A DNA stretch of 64,000 nt. Source: Saprospirales bacterium (GTDB taxonomy: Bacteria > Bacteroidota > Bacteroidia > Chitinophagales > Saprospiraceae). Location: assembly GCA_016711045.1 (NCBI GenBank), contig JADJTT010000012.1, positions 124,001-188,000 on the forward strand, read 5' to 3'. Below are positions 1 to 8,169 of this stretch, in pieces; position 1 is the stretch's first letter, and every line of letters starts with the position of its first letter. The notes under the pieces were generated by a model. It made no database searches and was not told the origin of the DNA. It saw only the letters and a list, made by a program, of their open reading frames with translations. The position numbers were made by a program, and so were the translations under genes.

Positions 1-2
1 TC

Positions 3-1361
3 TGGCAGGATTTTATGTTTGCCTGCAGCATGTATCCGGGCGACAAGGATTTTTTGGAAAACGTGCGCCAGGAAGCGATGGAGAATGTGCGTCGCCTCCG
101 CAACCACCCCAGTATTGCCTTGTGGTGCGGCAACAACGAAAACGATGTGGCCTGGGCTCAGTTTGACGAAAACCGCGGCTGGGGCTGGAAACAACAATAC
201 ACCAAAAAACAACGGGCGCAAATCTGGAAAGGGTATGAAAAGGTGTTTCACGAAATGCTTCCAATGGTAGTCGAAGCCAATGCCCCTGGCACGTTTTACT
301 GGCCTTCCTCTCCTTATGAAGGCCTGGGCAAGCACGCTACCGAAAACAGCACCTCCGGCGATATACACTACTGGGGCGTCTGGCATGGCGAGCACCCATT
401 CAGCGAATTCCGCACCCATATCGGGCGATTTATGAGCGAGTACGGATTCCAGTCTTTCCCCGAATTTAGCACGGTTAAAAAATACACTATACCCGAAGAC
501 TGGGATATCGAATCGGAGGTCATGGCCGCCCACCAACGCAGCGGCATCGGCAACCTCCGCATCCGCAGCTATATGGAGCAGCACTACCAGGTGCCGGCCC
601 GCTTTGAAGACCAGCTCTACGTCGGGCAGTTGCTCCAGGCAGAAGCGATCAAAGAAGCGATTGAGGCCCACCGCATAGCCATGCCCTATTGCATGGGGTC
701 GCTGTATTGGCAGATCAACGATTGCTGGCCGGTAGCCTCGTGGTCGGGCATGGATTATTACCAAAACTGGAAAGCGCTGCACTACGCAGTAAAAAAAGCA
801 TTCGAACCGGTGCTGCTAGCGGCCCAACTGGACAGTAGCGCCCTGAAAGTCTACGGCGTCTCCGACCTCCGGGAGGACCAGGCGCTTACCTTGCATGTGG
901 ATTTATTGGATTTTGAGGGAAATCAGCGCACATCCTGGGACAAGGAAATAACGCTTCGCAGCCAGACGGCTTCGCTATTGGATTCACTGGACCTGGCCTC
1001 CCTCTTTGCCAAAGGCGACCCTACTCAATCTGTGCTGCATCTTCGCCTCCTCGAAAATGGGGCTGACCGGTCAACAACGCTCGTCTATTTTTTACCTCCA
1101 AAAGACCTGAACCTCCCCCTTACCCCAAATGTACAAGTGGAGATGACGACCCGGGATGGTCAATACGAATTAGTGCTCCGCACAGAAAAACTGGCCCGAA
1201 ACGTCTACCTCCAATGGGAAGGCGCAGAAGGCTTCTTTTCGGAAAATTATTTCGATCTGCTGCCGGGAGAGGAGCGAAAGGTCACTTTTTCGCCGAAGGG
1301 AAAAGGTCTATTGCCGGAAGAAGGGGATCTTCGCGTAAAGACGCTGGTGGATACTTATTAA
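3..1361 (+). CDS. Beta-mannosidase, GH2 family (C-terminal part, cut by window edge)
   Basis: The reading frame is already open at base 3 and gives 452 residues, so the N-terminal sugar-binding domain lies outside the window. The first residues (WQDFMFACSMYP) are a hallmark of GH2 beta-mannosidases at the start of the TIM barrel. The motif GNNEND places the acid/base glutamate at codon 138-140, and MSEYGFQSFPEF places the nucleophile glutamate at codon 438-440. An Ig-like beta-sandwich C-terminal region follows from about base 830. The enzyme should release terminal beta-mannose from mannans or glycoprotein glycans. Family assignment is firm; substrate and localisation (the signal peptide would be upstream) cannot be judged. 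It ends convergently to a lipoprotein gene, with a stem-loop terminator between them. Confidence 0.93.
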   Translation, partial: WQDFMFACSMYPGDKDFLENVRQEAMENVRRLRNHPSIALWCGNNENDVAWAQFDENRGWGWKQQYTKKQRAQIWKGYEKVFHEMLPMVVEANAPGTFYWPSSPYEGLGKHATENSTSGDIHYWGVWHGEHPFSEFRTHIGRFMSEYGFQSFPEFSTVKKYTIPEDWDIESEVMAAHQRSGIGNLRIRSYMEQHYQVPARFEDQLYVGQLLQAEAIKEAIEAHRIAMPYCMGSLYWQINDCWPVASWSGMDYYQNWKALHYAVKKAFEPVLLAAQLDSSALKVYGVSDLREDQALTLHVDLLDFEGNQRTSWDKEITLRSQTASLLDSLDLASLFAKGDPTQSVLHLRLLENGADRSTTLVYFLPPKDLNLPLTPNVQVEMTTRDGQYELVLRTEKLARNVYLQWEGAEGFFSENYFDLLPGEERKVTFSPKGKGLLPEEGDLRVKTLVDTY

Positions 1362-1368
1362 AATTTCC

Positions 1369-1438
1369 GGGATTGAGAGGGATTAGAAGGGAATGGAATC
1401 CCATTTAATCCCTCTCAATCCCCCATAATCCCTTTTTT
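1369..1438 (+). terminator. Stem-loop terminator after the beta-mannosidase
   Basis: A 17-bp perfect stem (1369-1385 with 1406-1422) encloses a 20-base loop and is followed by a short spacer and six T at 1433-1438. It starts 7 bases after the mannosidase stop codon. The arm carries a GGGATT/AATCCC motif that recurs within the loop and just after the stem. Confidence 0.65.
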
Positions 1439-2156
1439 ATGGACAAACCTCCTCTACACACTCCACCGGGCAGTAAAGCGCCAAATAACCATAGATCAAG
1501 ACCTCACCAACGGAGGGATCATCCTCGGAGAGAAACAACTTGCGCACGCCCTCGCCAAAGGACCATTGAAATTCACAGGTCCCGCCGGAAAAATTGAGCT
1601 GTGCCGTCATACAGAAGTCCAGGGTACGTTCCGGAATGTTTTCCATCCATTTTTCACTGGTGAAGAAAATAGCAGGATCGTCGTTTGTGCCAAACAGGTT
1701 GCGCCGCAACCAGCCTTCTCCTTTCCAGAAACCCCATTGGTTGGGCTCGTATTGCACTTCAAAATACCGCATTCGACCCACCTTTGTCCAGTATCCTTCA
1801 CCCATGATAGCAAGATCGACGCCGTTACCGCCGGGATCATTTTCACGGGTAGCCAGGTTGGACTCTGTCGTTTGTGCAGGTTGGGAAATGCGCACCTTCA
1901 TGCGGATCATCACGGGAAGTACGGTGTGAGCGCCCGCATACGTTCTCCGGGCCTCCGCATACGAGTCCTGGAACGCATGAATTTCATCGGTAGTTAACAG
2001 GGCAGCAATTTCACCGGGGATGTCAAGAGCCATTTGCAGGGCATCCGGTTTTGGGGCGTCTGGGGTGACGAGGTCTTTTTCACAGCCCATCCAGAGCATC
2101 GAACTCGCCAGTACCATCCAGCCCCCAATCATCCAAACGAGATTTTTCGCTTTCAT
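1437..2156 (-). CDS. Small secreted lipoprotein, unknown function (paralogue A)
   Basis: A 239-residue protein with a type II signal peptide: a hydrophobic stretch followed by the lipobox-like SSMLWMGC around Cys25, so it is probably anchored in a membrane of the cell envelope. I do not recognise a named domain. It resembles the next gene upstream (2360-3034): both have a CEKD start to the mature protein, a central GEGYW motif, a short segment with EKW and a beta-rich end. The two are probably paralogues. They are transcribed in the same direction but are separated by a long palindrome and a hairpin, so they may be independent units. A TAnnTTTG-type box (2188-2195, minus strand) lies 32 bases upstream of the start codon. 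Confidence 0.72.
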   Translation of the reverse strand: MKAKNLVWMIGGWMVLASSMLWMGCEKDLVTPDAPKPDALQMALDIPGEIAALLTTDEIHAFQDSYAEARRTYAGAHTVLPVMIRMKVRISQPAQTTESNLATRENDPGGNGVDLAIMGEGYWTKVGRMRYFEVQYEPNQWGFWKGEGWLRRNLFGTNDDPAIFFTSEKWMENIPERTLDFCMTAQLNFSGGTCEFQWSFGEGVRKLFLSEDDPSVGEVLIYGYLALYCPVECVEEVCP

Positions 2157-2186
2157 GAGTGGCCTTTTAGATGGTTAAGTATTGCG

Positions 2187-2245
2187 ACAAAATTAGTTTA
2201 CAAACACTGCGGCCGGTGGCCGCAGTGTTTGTAAACTAATTTTGT
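2187..2245. repeat. Perfect 28-bp inverted repeat (CACTGCGGCC core)
   Basis: Arms 2187-2214 and 2218-2245 are perfectly complementary with a 3-base loop (GGT). The inner part CACTGCGGCC-GGT-GGCCGCAGTG is also found, with changes, at 44966-45000 and 52880-52918, while the outer arms differ completely. It has no T-tract and lies immediately upstream of a gene, so it is not a standard terminator. Each outer arm contains an outward-facing TAnnTTTG-type box (2188-2195 minus, 2237-2244 plus). Confidence 0.85.
2188..2195 (-). promoter_or_regulatory. Possible -7 promoter box for the lipoprotein at 1437-2156
   Basis: On the minus strand this reads TAATTTTG, matching the Bacteroidota -7 consensus TAnnTTTG. 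It lies 32 bases upstream of the start codon at 2156. No clear -33 TTG is seen, because the GC-rich hairpin core occupies that position, so this is tentative. Confidence 0.3.
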
Positions 2246-2306
2246 ATTCCCCTCCCAGCTACAAAAAAACAGGGGCATTTGCAATGATTTTTCTCAATGT
2301 AAATGA

Positions 2307-2339
2307 GAAGGCCCCGGCCGCATTGCAGCCGGGGCCTTC
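2307..2339 (-). terminator. GC-rich stem-loop after the lipoprotein at 2360-3034
   Basis: A 12-bp perfect stem (2307-2318 with 2328-2339) closes a 9-base loop, 20 bases past the stop codon of the minus-strand gene. There is no real T-tract on the minus strand, so it may terminate weakly or act as a 3' end stabiliser. Confidence 0.5.
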
Positions 2340-2359
2340 AAAGAAAGGGAAAACAATAC

Positions 2360-3034
2360 TCACTTGGGAGCGACCTCCGGGATAAATACATATCCATAAA
2401 GGTAGCCTACCCCTTTATCGAATTGTCCCTCTATAAAGGTAACAGTACGGGTTGCTTCTCCATAGGCGCCGGCAAAGGCCGCTTTTCCACTCTTGAACAA
2501 CACAGGCGCCGAAACAGTGTAATTGCCCACCGGCATCGGATTCCACTTCTCCACCGGGAAAGTGGTGAAAGACAGTGCAGGATTATCCGGCACACAGCGG
2601 TCATCCACCTCCATCAAATATTCTATACGGCCTGTTCCTTTCACGATCCCGTGGTCGGAGAACAGGTCTATTTTTTCAAAGAAACTTACCAGGCCTATCT
2701 CCTCCCAGTATCCTTCCCCGGTTAACGTCACGGCAAATGGATCTACGGCTTCGGCAAAGTCATAATAAGAGGAAGCCTTGACATTCAGCGCAAAGGCAAT
2801 CGGAATCATCTCATACCCTTCCGGGGTAAGCAGGTCCACTTCCGCCAAATGGTCCAAATAAGCTACCACCTCCGCTTCCGGCAGGGTATTGACCATTTCC
2901 GTTGGAAGGGCGGCAAGGTTTCTTTCAGCGTCCGCAGGGAGTATGGCGGTGTCCTTTTCACAGCCTACACTCCCAAAGGCAAGGATCATTGTAACGATTC
3001 CTCCTAAATACCAATTTAATTTTACCTTTTTCAT
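2360..3034 (-). CDS. Small secreted lipoprotein, unknown function (paralogue B)
   Basis: A 224-residue protein read from the ATG at 3034 (MKKVKLN); an in-frame ATG three codons earlier is less typical of a signal peptide. A hydrophobic segment ending in AFGSVGC gives a lipobox. The mature protein begins CEKD, as in its neighbour at 1437-2156, and shares the GEGYW motif plus a similar order of beta-rich segments, which suggests a duplication followed by strong divergence. Both proteins appear to describe the same kind of small beta-rich envelope lipoprotein. No known function can be assigned from the sequence. Confidence 0.72.
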   Translation of the reverse strand: MKKVKLNWYLGGIVTMILAFGSVGCEKDTAILPADAERNLAALPTEMVNTLPEAEVVAYLDHLAEVDLLTPEGYEMIPIAFALNVKASSYYDFAEAVDPFAVTLTGEGYWEEIGLVSFFEKIDLFSDHGIVKGTGRIEYLMEVDDRCVPDNPALSFTTFPVEKWNPMPVGNYTVSAPVLFKSGKAAFAGAYGEATRTVTFIEGQFDKGVGYLYGYVFIPEVAPK

Positions 3035-3284
3035 GATTAGCATTTTTATTCATGGGAACTAAAAAATCACTCTTGACCCACAGTTTACAACCATTTCCCT
3101 GCTGTACCAATGATATTAATCAAAGCTGAATATGATTTTTGTCAAAAAAATCATCTCAAACCAAATATTATTTGCCCTTTTGGAAAGGAAATTATCGGAA
3201 AAATACCTATCGAGGAACTTATCGTTTTGGAATGCAGTTAACTACTTTATTTGAACCCGATTATTCCACCAAAAACCTCTGGCC

Positions 3285-4565
3285 ATGCCCAAAACCATTC
3301 AGTTTACCTCACTGCCCGGCAACCGCTATATATCCAGCGAATTCCAGGGCCAGGAACTCTACCTCTATGCCGAATTGAAAGGCATTGAAGCACCCGTTAA
3401 AGAAGCGCGTCAGCCCTTGAATATCTCGCTGGTCATTGACCGGAGCGGCTCCATGCAGGGCGAAAAGATTGCCTTTGTAAAGGAAGCCGTCAAATTTGTG
3501 ATTAATAACCTGAACCCGGCCGACCACCTTTCGATCGTCATCTACGACGACCAGATCGAGGTGCTGGCTCCCTCGGCTCCCGTTGCTAATAAATCGCACT
3601 TGCTCCAACTGGTCGACACCATCACCTCCCGCAATATGACCAACCTAAGCGGCGGTATGCTGGAAGGATACTACCAGGTGCAGGCAGGCCCTATGAAAGA
3701 CCACGTAAACCGGGTCTTGCTACTGACCGACGGTCTCGCCAACCGGGGAATTACCGACCGCGATCAGCTGCAACTCCTCGTGCAGAAAAAAATCCGCGAG
3801 GAAGGGATCGCCTTGTCTACCTTCGGCGTAGGCGCCGATTTCGACGAGTTGCTCCTGACCAACTTGTCGGAATACGGAGGCGCTAATTACTACTTCATCG
3901 AATCGAACGACAAGATCCCCGAGATCTTTGCCGAAGAATTGAAAGGACTGCTGGCTGTGGTTGCCCAAAACGCCCACCTGCAGATCACGTTCAACCCCGA
4001 ACAGGTAGAAGCCCGGAAAGTATACGGTTTTCCAGCTACGATCGCACCAGGCATCGTGCGCGTGCCCTTCAACGATCTCCATTCGCTGGAGGAAAAGGCC
4101 GTGTTGGTGGCACTTCAACCCAAATCCATTCAACGCGACATTCACTACCAAATTGAATTGAACTACCTGGATGTATTGGAAAATATGCAGACCATACAGC
4201 ACCTGGAATCGGTGCGGGTTAGCCTGACCAGCGATCCGGCGTTGGTAAATAGCGGATCAACACCCAAAGTGCTCGAGAATATCGCCTTGTTCCTGACCAG
4301 CGATTACTACGAGCAAGCAGTGGCGGCGCTCAGCCTGAGAGATCTGGAGAAAGCTAAAGAACTCGGCAATAAAGGACTTGGCTACATCGAATTGTATACC
4401 AAGTCGTATGGTTGGACTCCCGCACTGAAAACCTTGTACGACCGCCTCCAGGCTTTCATGGCCCGGATTAACGAATACCACGAAATGTCGGAGATGGAGC
4501 AGAAGATGTACGCCAAAGGCTCCTCCTACAGTTCCTACATGTCCAGGCGGAAAAAACCGTTCTAA
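3285..4565 (+). CDS. von Willebrand factor type A (VWA) domain protein
   Basis: A 426-residue protein with no signal peptide. The VWA domain occupies roughly residues 40-220: the MIDAS metal-binding motif DRSGSM (DxSxS) sits near residue 51, followed by the conserved threonine in a TNLSGG segment and the aspartate in LLLTDGLAN. The C-terminal half (about 230-400) is a beta domain and a helical tail resembling those found in bacterial 'Ca-activated chloride channel homologue' or YfbK-like VWA proteins. Such proteins bind divalent metal and act as protein-protein docking modules; no channel function is implied. It stands alone, followed by a strong terminator, so its partner is not evident from context. 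Confidence 0.85.
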   Translation: MPKTIQFTSLPGNRYISSEFQGQELYLYAELKGIEAPVKEARQPLNISLVIDRSGSMQGEKIAFVKEAVKFVINNLNPADHLSIVIYDDQIEVLAPSAPVANKSHLLQLVDTITSRNMTNLSGGMLEGYYQVQAGPMKDHVNRVLLLTDGLANRGITDRDQLQLLVQKKIREEGIALSTFGVGADFDELLLTNLSEYGGANYYFIESNDKIPEIFAEELKGLLAVVAQNAHLQITFNPEQVEARKVYGFPATIAPGIVRVPFNDLHSLEEKAVLVALQPKSIQRDIHYQIELNYLDVLENMQTIQHLESVRVSLTSDPALVNSGSTPKVLENIALFLTSDYYEQAVAALSLRDLEKAKELGNKGLGYIELYTKSYGWTPALKTLYDRLQAFMARINEYHEMSEMEQKMYAKGSSYSSYMSRRKKPF

Positions 4566-4570
4566 TCTTA

Positions 4571-4601
4571 AAAAAAGCCCGCAGGTGCGGGCTTTTTTTT
4601 T
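4571..4601 (+). terminator. Rho-independent terminator after the VWA gene
   Basis: Stem GCCCGC/GCGGGC (4577-4582 with 4587-4592) with a 4-base loop, preceded by an A-run and followed by nine T, starting 6 bases after the stop codon. The symmetric A and T runs would allow it to work in both directions. Confidence 0.92.
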
Positions 4602-4675
4602 ACTTTTAAGTGACCTGTTCTATTAGTTCGGTCGTAATACGAATAATCCAGCCTTAAGATGGATTGATAAGCTAT

Positions 4676-6427
4676 ATGCGTTTTACGTTTTTACAAGGCC
4701 TTCTCTATTTTATCAATTTTACGACTACAGTTCTCCTGGTGTATGACCTGGGGTTTCTGCAGGAACACCCGTATGAAGTTTGGGTCGATGTAGGATATCT
4801 CGTCCTTACCTTGATCTCCCTTTTCCTGACCATTCTTCGTAACCAGACGGAGATCGAGCCCAAATTCAAGGACCACACCGCGTTATGGCTGCTGTCCATT
4901 CTGCTCATCCCCTGTGCAACCGCTGCGCTTCGGGATGTGGTCCCATCCCTTGGGCCTTATGTCCTTCATGTGGAGCAGATTTACCTGGTCCTGGTCTTTA
5001 TCTACCTGATCTATGCCTTTTCAAGAGCCACGCGCCTGCTGTACAGTGGGTCGATCAACGCCATGCTCCTCTTCGCAGGCAGTTTTGCTATTCTCATCTT
5101 ATTGGGAAGCTTTCTGCTCACCCTCCCCCTCGCCACCGTAGGGGATATTTCATACATCGATGCGCTCTTTACCTCCACCAGCGCCGTGAGTGTCACCGGG
5201 CTGGCCGTGATGGATACAGGGTCTGACTTCACCCTGTTCGGACAGTCCGTTATTCTGGGACTCATCCAATTCGGAGGACTAGGCATCCTGACCTTTACGT
5301 CCTTTTTCACTTATTTTTTCCAGAGTGGAGGCTCTTTCCGGGAGGGAATGTATATCCGCGATATGATCAGTTCGGATACATTGGGCAACGTGTTCCAACT
5401 CGCTGCGCGAATTGTAAGTTTTACGCTTGCAGTAGAACTGATCGGCGCCTGCCTTATTTTTTGGTCTATTCAACCTTATGCCTCAGATATCGGGTTGGGC
5501 GAGCAGCTTTTTTTTTCCCTGTTTCATGCGATTTCGGGATTCTGCAATGCCGGCTTTTCCACCCTGCACAACAGCCTGTATGAAGGCGCCTGGCGCTTTA
5601 ATTACAATTTCCACTGGATCATTGCCCTGTTGCTTATCACGGGAGGTTTGGGTTTTAACATTGTTTTCAATTACTATGTGTATGTGAAGACTTTTTTCCT
5701 GAAACTGGTTGCCCGGATCTGGCATAAAACGCCTTTTGTCATGCCTGTCCGCCTGATCACCCTGAATGCAAGGATCGTGTTGGTAACCACTGCTATCCTG
5801 ATCGGCGCCGGCACGGTTATCTTTTTTATTACGGAATACCAAAACACCCTTGCGGAGCATTCCACCTTATGGGGAAAATTCACTACGGCCTTTTTCTTAT
5901 CCGTAACCCCTCGAACGGCTGGATTTAACACCGTAGATGTTGCCGCACTGGCCCTGCCCACTATCATGATCACCTTGTTGTTCATGTGGATCGGAGCCTC
6001 GCCGGCCTCTACCGGGGGAGGTGTCAAAACGAGTACATTCGCGCTGGCGACACTCAATGTGGTGGCCATCGCACGGGGGAAACGAAGAATTGAAATAGCT
6101 TCCCGGCAGGTCAGCTCTCTTGCAGTAAACCGGGCCTTTGCGATTCTCTCCCTATCCCTGGTCGTGCTGGGGCTGTCCATCTTTTTTGTATCTATCTTTG
6201 AGCCCCATTTAGGGCTGTTAAAAGTCGCCTTTGAGTGCTTCTCCGCTTATGGCACCGTTGGCCTGAGTCTGGGCATTACGAGCGACCTGAGCGCTCCCAG
6301 TAAAATCGTGCTTATACTGACCATGTTTACCGGCCGCATTGGCGCCATCAACATCCTCGTGGGCATGCTGCGCCAGGTAAATACAGAATACTACCATTAT
6401 CCAAAAGAAAATATTCTCATCAACTAG
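4676..6427 (+). CDS. ktrB: TrkH/KtrB-type potassium uptake channel subunit
   Basis: A 583-residue integral membrane protein forming the ion pathway of a Ktr/Trk potassium system. Four pore loops of the SKT superfamily are visible: SAVSVTGLAV, SGFCNAGFST, TPRTAGFNTV and FSAYGTVGLS, each with the conserved filter glycine. An N-terminal extension of about 130 residues carries extra predicted membrane segments beyond the core of a minimal KtrB. The ATG at 4676 is preferred; an in-frame TTG at 4664 would add four residues. The regulatory subunit starts 8 bases after the stop, so the two form an operon. Ion selectivity (pure K+ or Na+-coupled) cannot be read directly. Confidence 0.93.
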   Translation: MRFTFLQGLLYFINFTTTVLLVYDLGFLQEHPYEVWVDVGYLVLTLISLFLTILRNQTEIEPKFKDHTALWLLSILLIPCATAALRDVVPSLGPYVLHVEQIYLVLVFIYLIYAFSRATRLLYSGSINAMLLFAGSFAILILLGSFLLTLPLATVGDISYIDALFTSTSAVSVTGLAVMDTGSDFTLFGQSVILGLIQFGGLGILTFTSFFTYFFQSGGSFREGMYIRDMISSDTLGNVFQLAARIVSFTLAVELIGACLIFWSIQPYASDIGLGEQLFFSLFHAISGFCNAGFSTLHNSLYEGAWRFNYNFHWIIALLLITGGLGFNIVFNYYVYVKTFFLKLVARIWHKTPFVMPVRLITLNARIVLVTTAILIGAGTVIFFITEYQNTLAEHSTLWGKFTTAFFLSVTPRTAGFNTVDVAALALPTIMITLLFMWIGASPASTGGGVKTSTFALATLNVVAIARGKRRIEIASRQVSSLAVNRAFAILSLSLVVLGLSIFFVSIFEPHLGLLKVAFECFSAYGTVGLSLGITSDLSAPSKIVLILTMFTGRIGAINILVGMLRQVNTEYYHYPKENILIN

Positions 6428-6435
6428 AGCTAAAA

Positions 6436-7140
6436 ATGAAAGTGATCATCTTCGGGTTGGGCAACTTCGGCCAGGCCCTTGCAATACACCTCACCCAAAG
6501 CGGCAACGAGGTAATCGGTGTGGATAAAGACCTCAATAAGGTCGAATTTATCAAAGAAAAAATAGCCCATACAGTAAGCCTCGATTCTACGAATGAACTG
6601 GCCTATGCCGTGCTGCCGCTAAAAGACACCGACGTAGCGGTAGTCGCTATCGGTGAAAATGAAGGCGCCGCGATCATCACCACCGCCATCCTGAAAAAAT
6701 ACCCAAACATCCGGATCATCAGTCGTTCCTTATCGCCCATCCACGATACGGTGCTCCAGGCCATGGGCGTGCACCAGATTATCCATCCCGAGCAGGATGC
6801 TGCCGAACGGCTCACCCGTAAACTGAACTTCAAAAAGGTATTGGAAAATTTTATTCTGGATGAAAACTATTCGATCACCGAGGTTCGGGCTCCTCTGTCC
6901 ATGGAAGGAAAAACAATCCAGGAATGTATGTTCCGCGAAAAGTACAAGCTCAACATTGTCACCATTTTGCGAAAAAAAGAGAAAACCAACATACTGGGAA
7001 GAAAGATCAATTACCAGGAAGCGGTAGGAATCCCCACTCCGGAGATGAAGTTGGAAGCGGGAGACGTGCTGGTCGTCTTTGGCTCCAACCACTTTATCGA
7101 AAGTTTCTGCGATGAAAATAAAATACCGGAAGACCAGTAA
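6436..7140 (+). CDS. ktrA: KtrA/TrkA-type potassium uptake regulatory subunit (RCK)
   Basis: A 234-residue cytoplasmic protein. Residues 1-120 form the RCK_N Rossmann domain with the nucleotide-binding glycine motif GLGNFG near the N-terminus and the acidic residue GVDKD at the end of beta-2, typical of NAD(H)/ATP-binding TrkA_N domains. Residues 145-230 match an RCK_C domain. The protein should form a ring beneath the membrane subunit encoded 8 bases upstream and gate it in response to nucleotides. Length and order are as expected for a ktrBA operon. It ends 9 bases from the convergent gene at 7150. Confidence 0.93.
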   Translation: MKVIIFGLGNFGQALAIHLTQSGNEVIGVDKDLNKVEFIKEKIAHTVSLDSTNELAYAVLPLKDTDVAVVAIGENEGAAIITTAILKKYPNIRIISRSLSPIHDTVLQAMGVHQIIHPEQDAAERLTRKLNFKKVLENFILDENYSITEVRAPLSMEGKTIQECMFREKYKLNIVTILRKKEKTNILGRKINYQEAVGIPTPEMKLEAGDVLVVFGSNHFIESFCDENKIPEDQ

Positions 7141-7149
7141 TTCCTTGGG

Positions 7150-7587
7150 CTATAAAACTTCCTGGTACAACTCCGTCAAGCTCAGGTCCAGTCGCTGCAG
7201 AGCGTTGGGCATAGAGCCGAAGATCGACTTGAGCAACTCCCCGTCCTTCCCTGCCAATATCCAATGGGGGGTGCCTTCGGCCTGGAACAAGCCGGCCGTT
7301 TCAATACCCTTATCCAGAAATACGGGATACCCAACGCCCATTTGATCCGCAGCGATCCGGATCTCCTCCGGCGTCTGCCTGGATCGCTCGTAATGAGTGT
7401 GGATCGCCACCAGTTGCAGGTCCGGATACACCCTTTGCAGTTGGAGGGTGAGGGGAATAGCCCGGCTCAGGCAACCCGGGCAACCCATGCTGTAAAAAAG
7501 GATCAACAGGTTCTTGCCGCGATACTGTGCAAGTTCCGGCGCCGGCGATCCATCTGTTGTCTCAATATGCCAATCAGGTAGGTTCAT
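7150..7587 (-). CDS. Thioredoxin-fold redoxin / AhpC-TSA-like protein
   Basis: A 145-residue protein without a signal peptide. The active-site motif FYSMGCPGCLS (Cys36 and Cys39) is a CxxC of the thioredoxin fold, and the later GTPHWILAGKDGELL has the cis-proline-type loop of TlpA/ResA-like redoxins. It probably reduces disulfides or peroxides in the cytoplasm. Its start codon overlaps the end of the upstream gene at 7574-8113 by 14 bases, so the two are almost certainly translated from one transcript. Specific substrates cannot be inferred. Confidence 0.82.
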   Translation of the reverse strand: MNLPDWHIETTDGSPAPELAQYRGKNLLILFYSMGCPGCLSRAIPLTLQLQRVYPDLQLVAIHTHYERSRQTPEEIRIAADQMGVGYPVFLDKGIETAGLFQAEGTPHWILAGKDGELLKSIFGSMPNALQRLDLSLTELYQEVL

Positions 7588-8113
7588 GCTCGTTTTTTTT
7601 CCACAAAACCAATTCTATCATGCCGCTTGGATAAGCCTTACTCGACCGCAATTCGAAAGCTGTGGTTTTGCCTTTCCCCCCAAATAACGGGATCCCACTT
7701 CCTAACACAGTAGGTTGGATGAAAAGGATTATTTCATCGATCAGCCCGGCGTTGAGCAATAGGGTATTGATCTGCCCGCCGCCCACCAACCAGATGGTTT
7801 TCCCGGGTTGCTTTTTAAGCCGTCCGACAAATTCGGAAATATGATCCGTCACAAACTCCACATTGGGATCAGCTGGCCTTTCTTTATTTCGGGTGAATAC
7901 GTAGTTCTCTTGGTCGGGATAGGGATAATCGCCCCCGTGATTAAGGATGAACTCGTAGGTCTTGGCTCCCATCAAGATCGTATCTACGCCAGCGAGGAAG
8001 GCGTGGTAGCCGTAGTCTTCACCGGTTGCCGAAAACAACCAGTCGACACTCCCATCCTCCCGGGCAATGTAATTGTCGAGGCTGGTAGCGATATAGAGGG
8101 AAAGTTTTCGCAT
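7574..8113 (-). CDS. Dihydrofolate reductase family protein (RibD C-terminal type)
   Basis: A 179-residue protein starting MRKLSLYIATSLDNYIA, the typical opening of YyaP/YwjB-like members of the RibD_C/DHFR fold. The motif MGAKTYEF and the nucleotide-binding segment IWLVGGGQINTLLL (NADPH site) are present, as is the C-terminal VLGSGIPLFGG. It is likely an NADPH-dependent reductase; members of this family are not genuine folate enzymes in most cases, so the substrate is open. Overlap of 14 bases with the downstream redoxin indicates an operon. Confidence 0.85.
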   Translation of the reverse strand: MRKLSLYIATSLDNYIAREDGSVDWLFSATGEDYGYHAFLAGVDTILMGAKTYEFILNHGGDYPYPDQENYVFTRNKERPADPNVEFVTDHISEFVGRLKKQPGKTIWLVGGGQINTLLLNAGLIDEIILFIQPTVLGSGIPLFGGKGKTTAFELRSSKAYPSGMIELVLWKKNEHEPT

Positions 8114-8169
8114 AAAATTTGATTAGATCGTAGACCACCGCCGGGGGGGCTGCGCGCTCTTTTCGTTAA

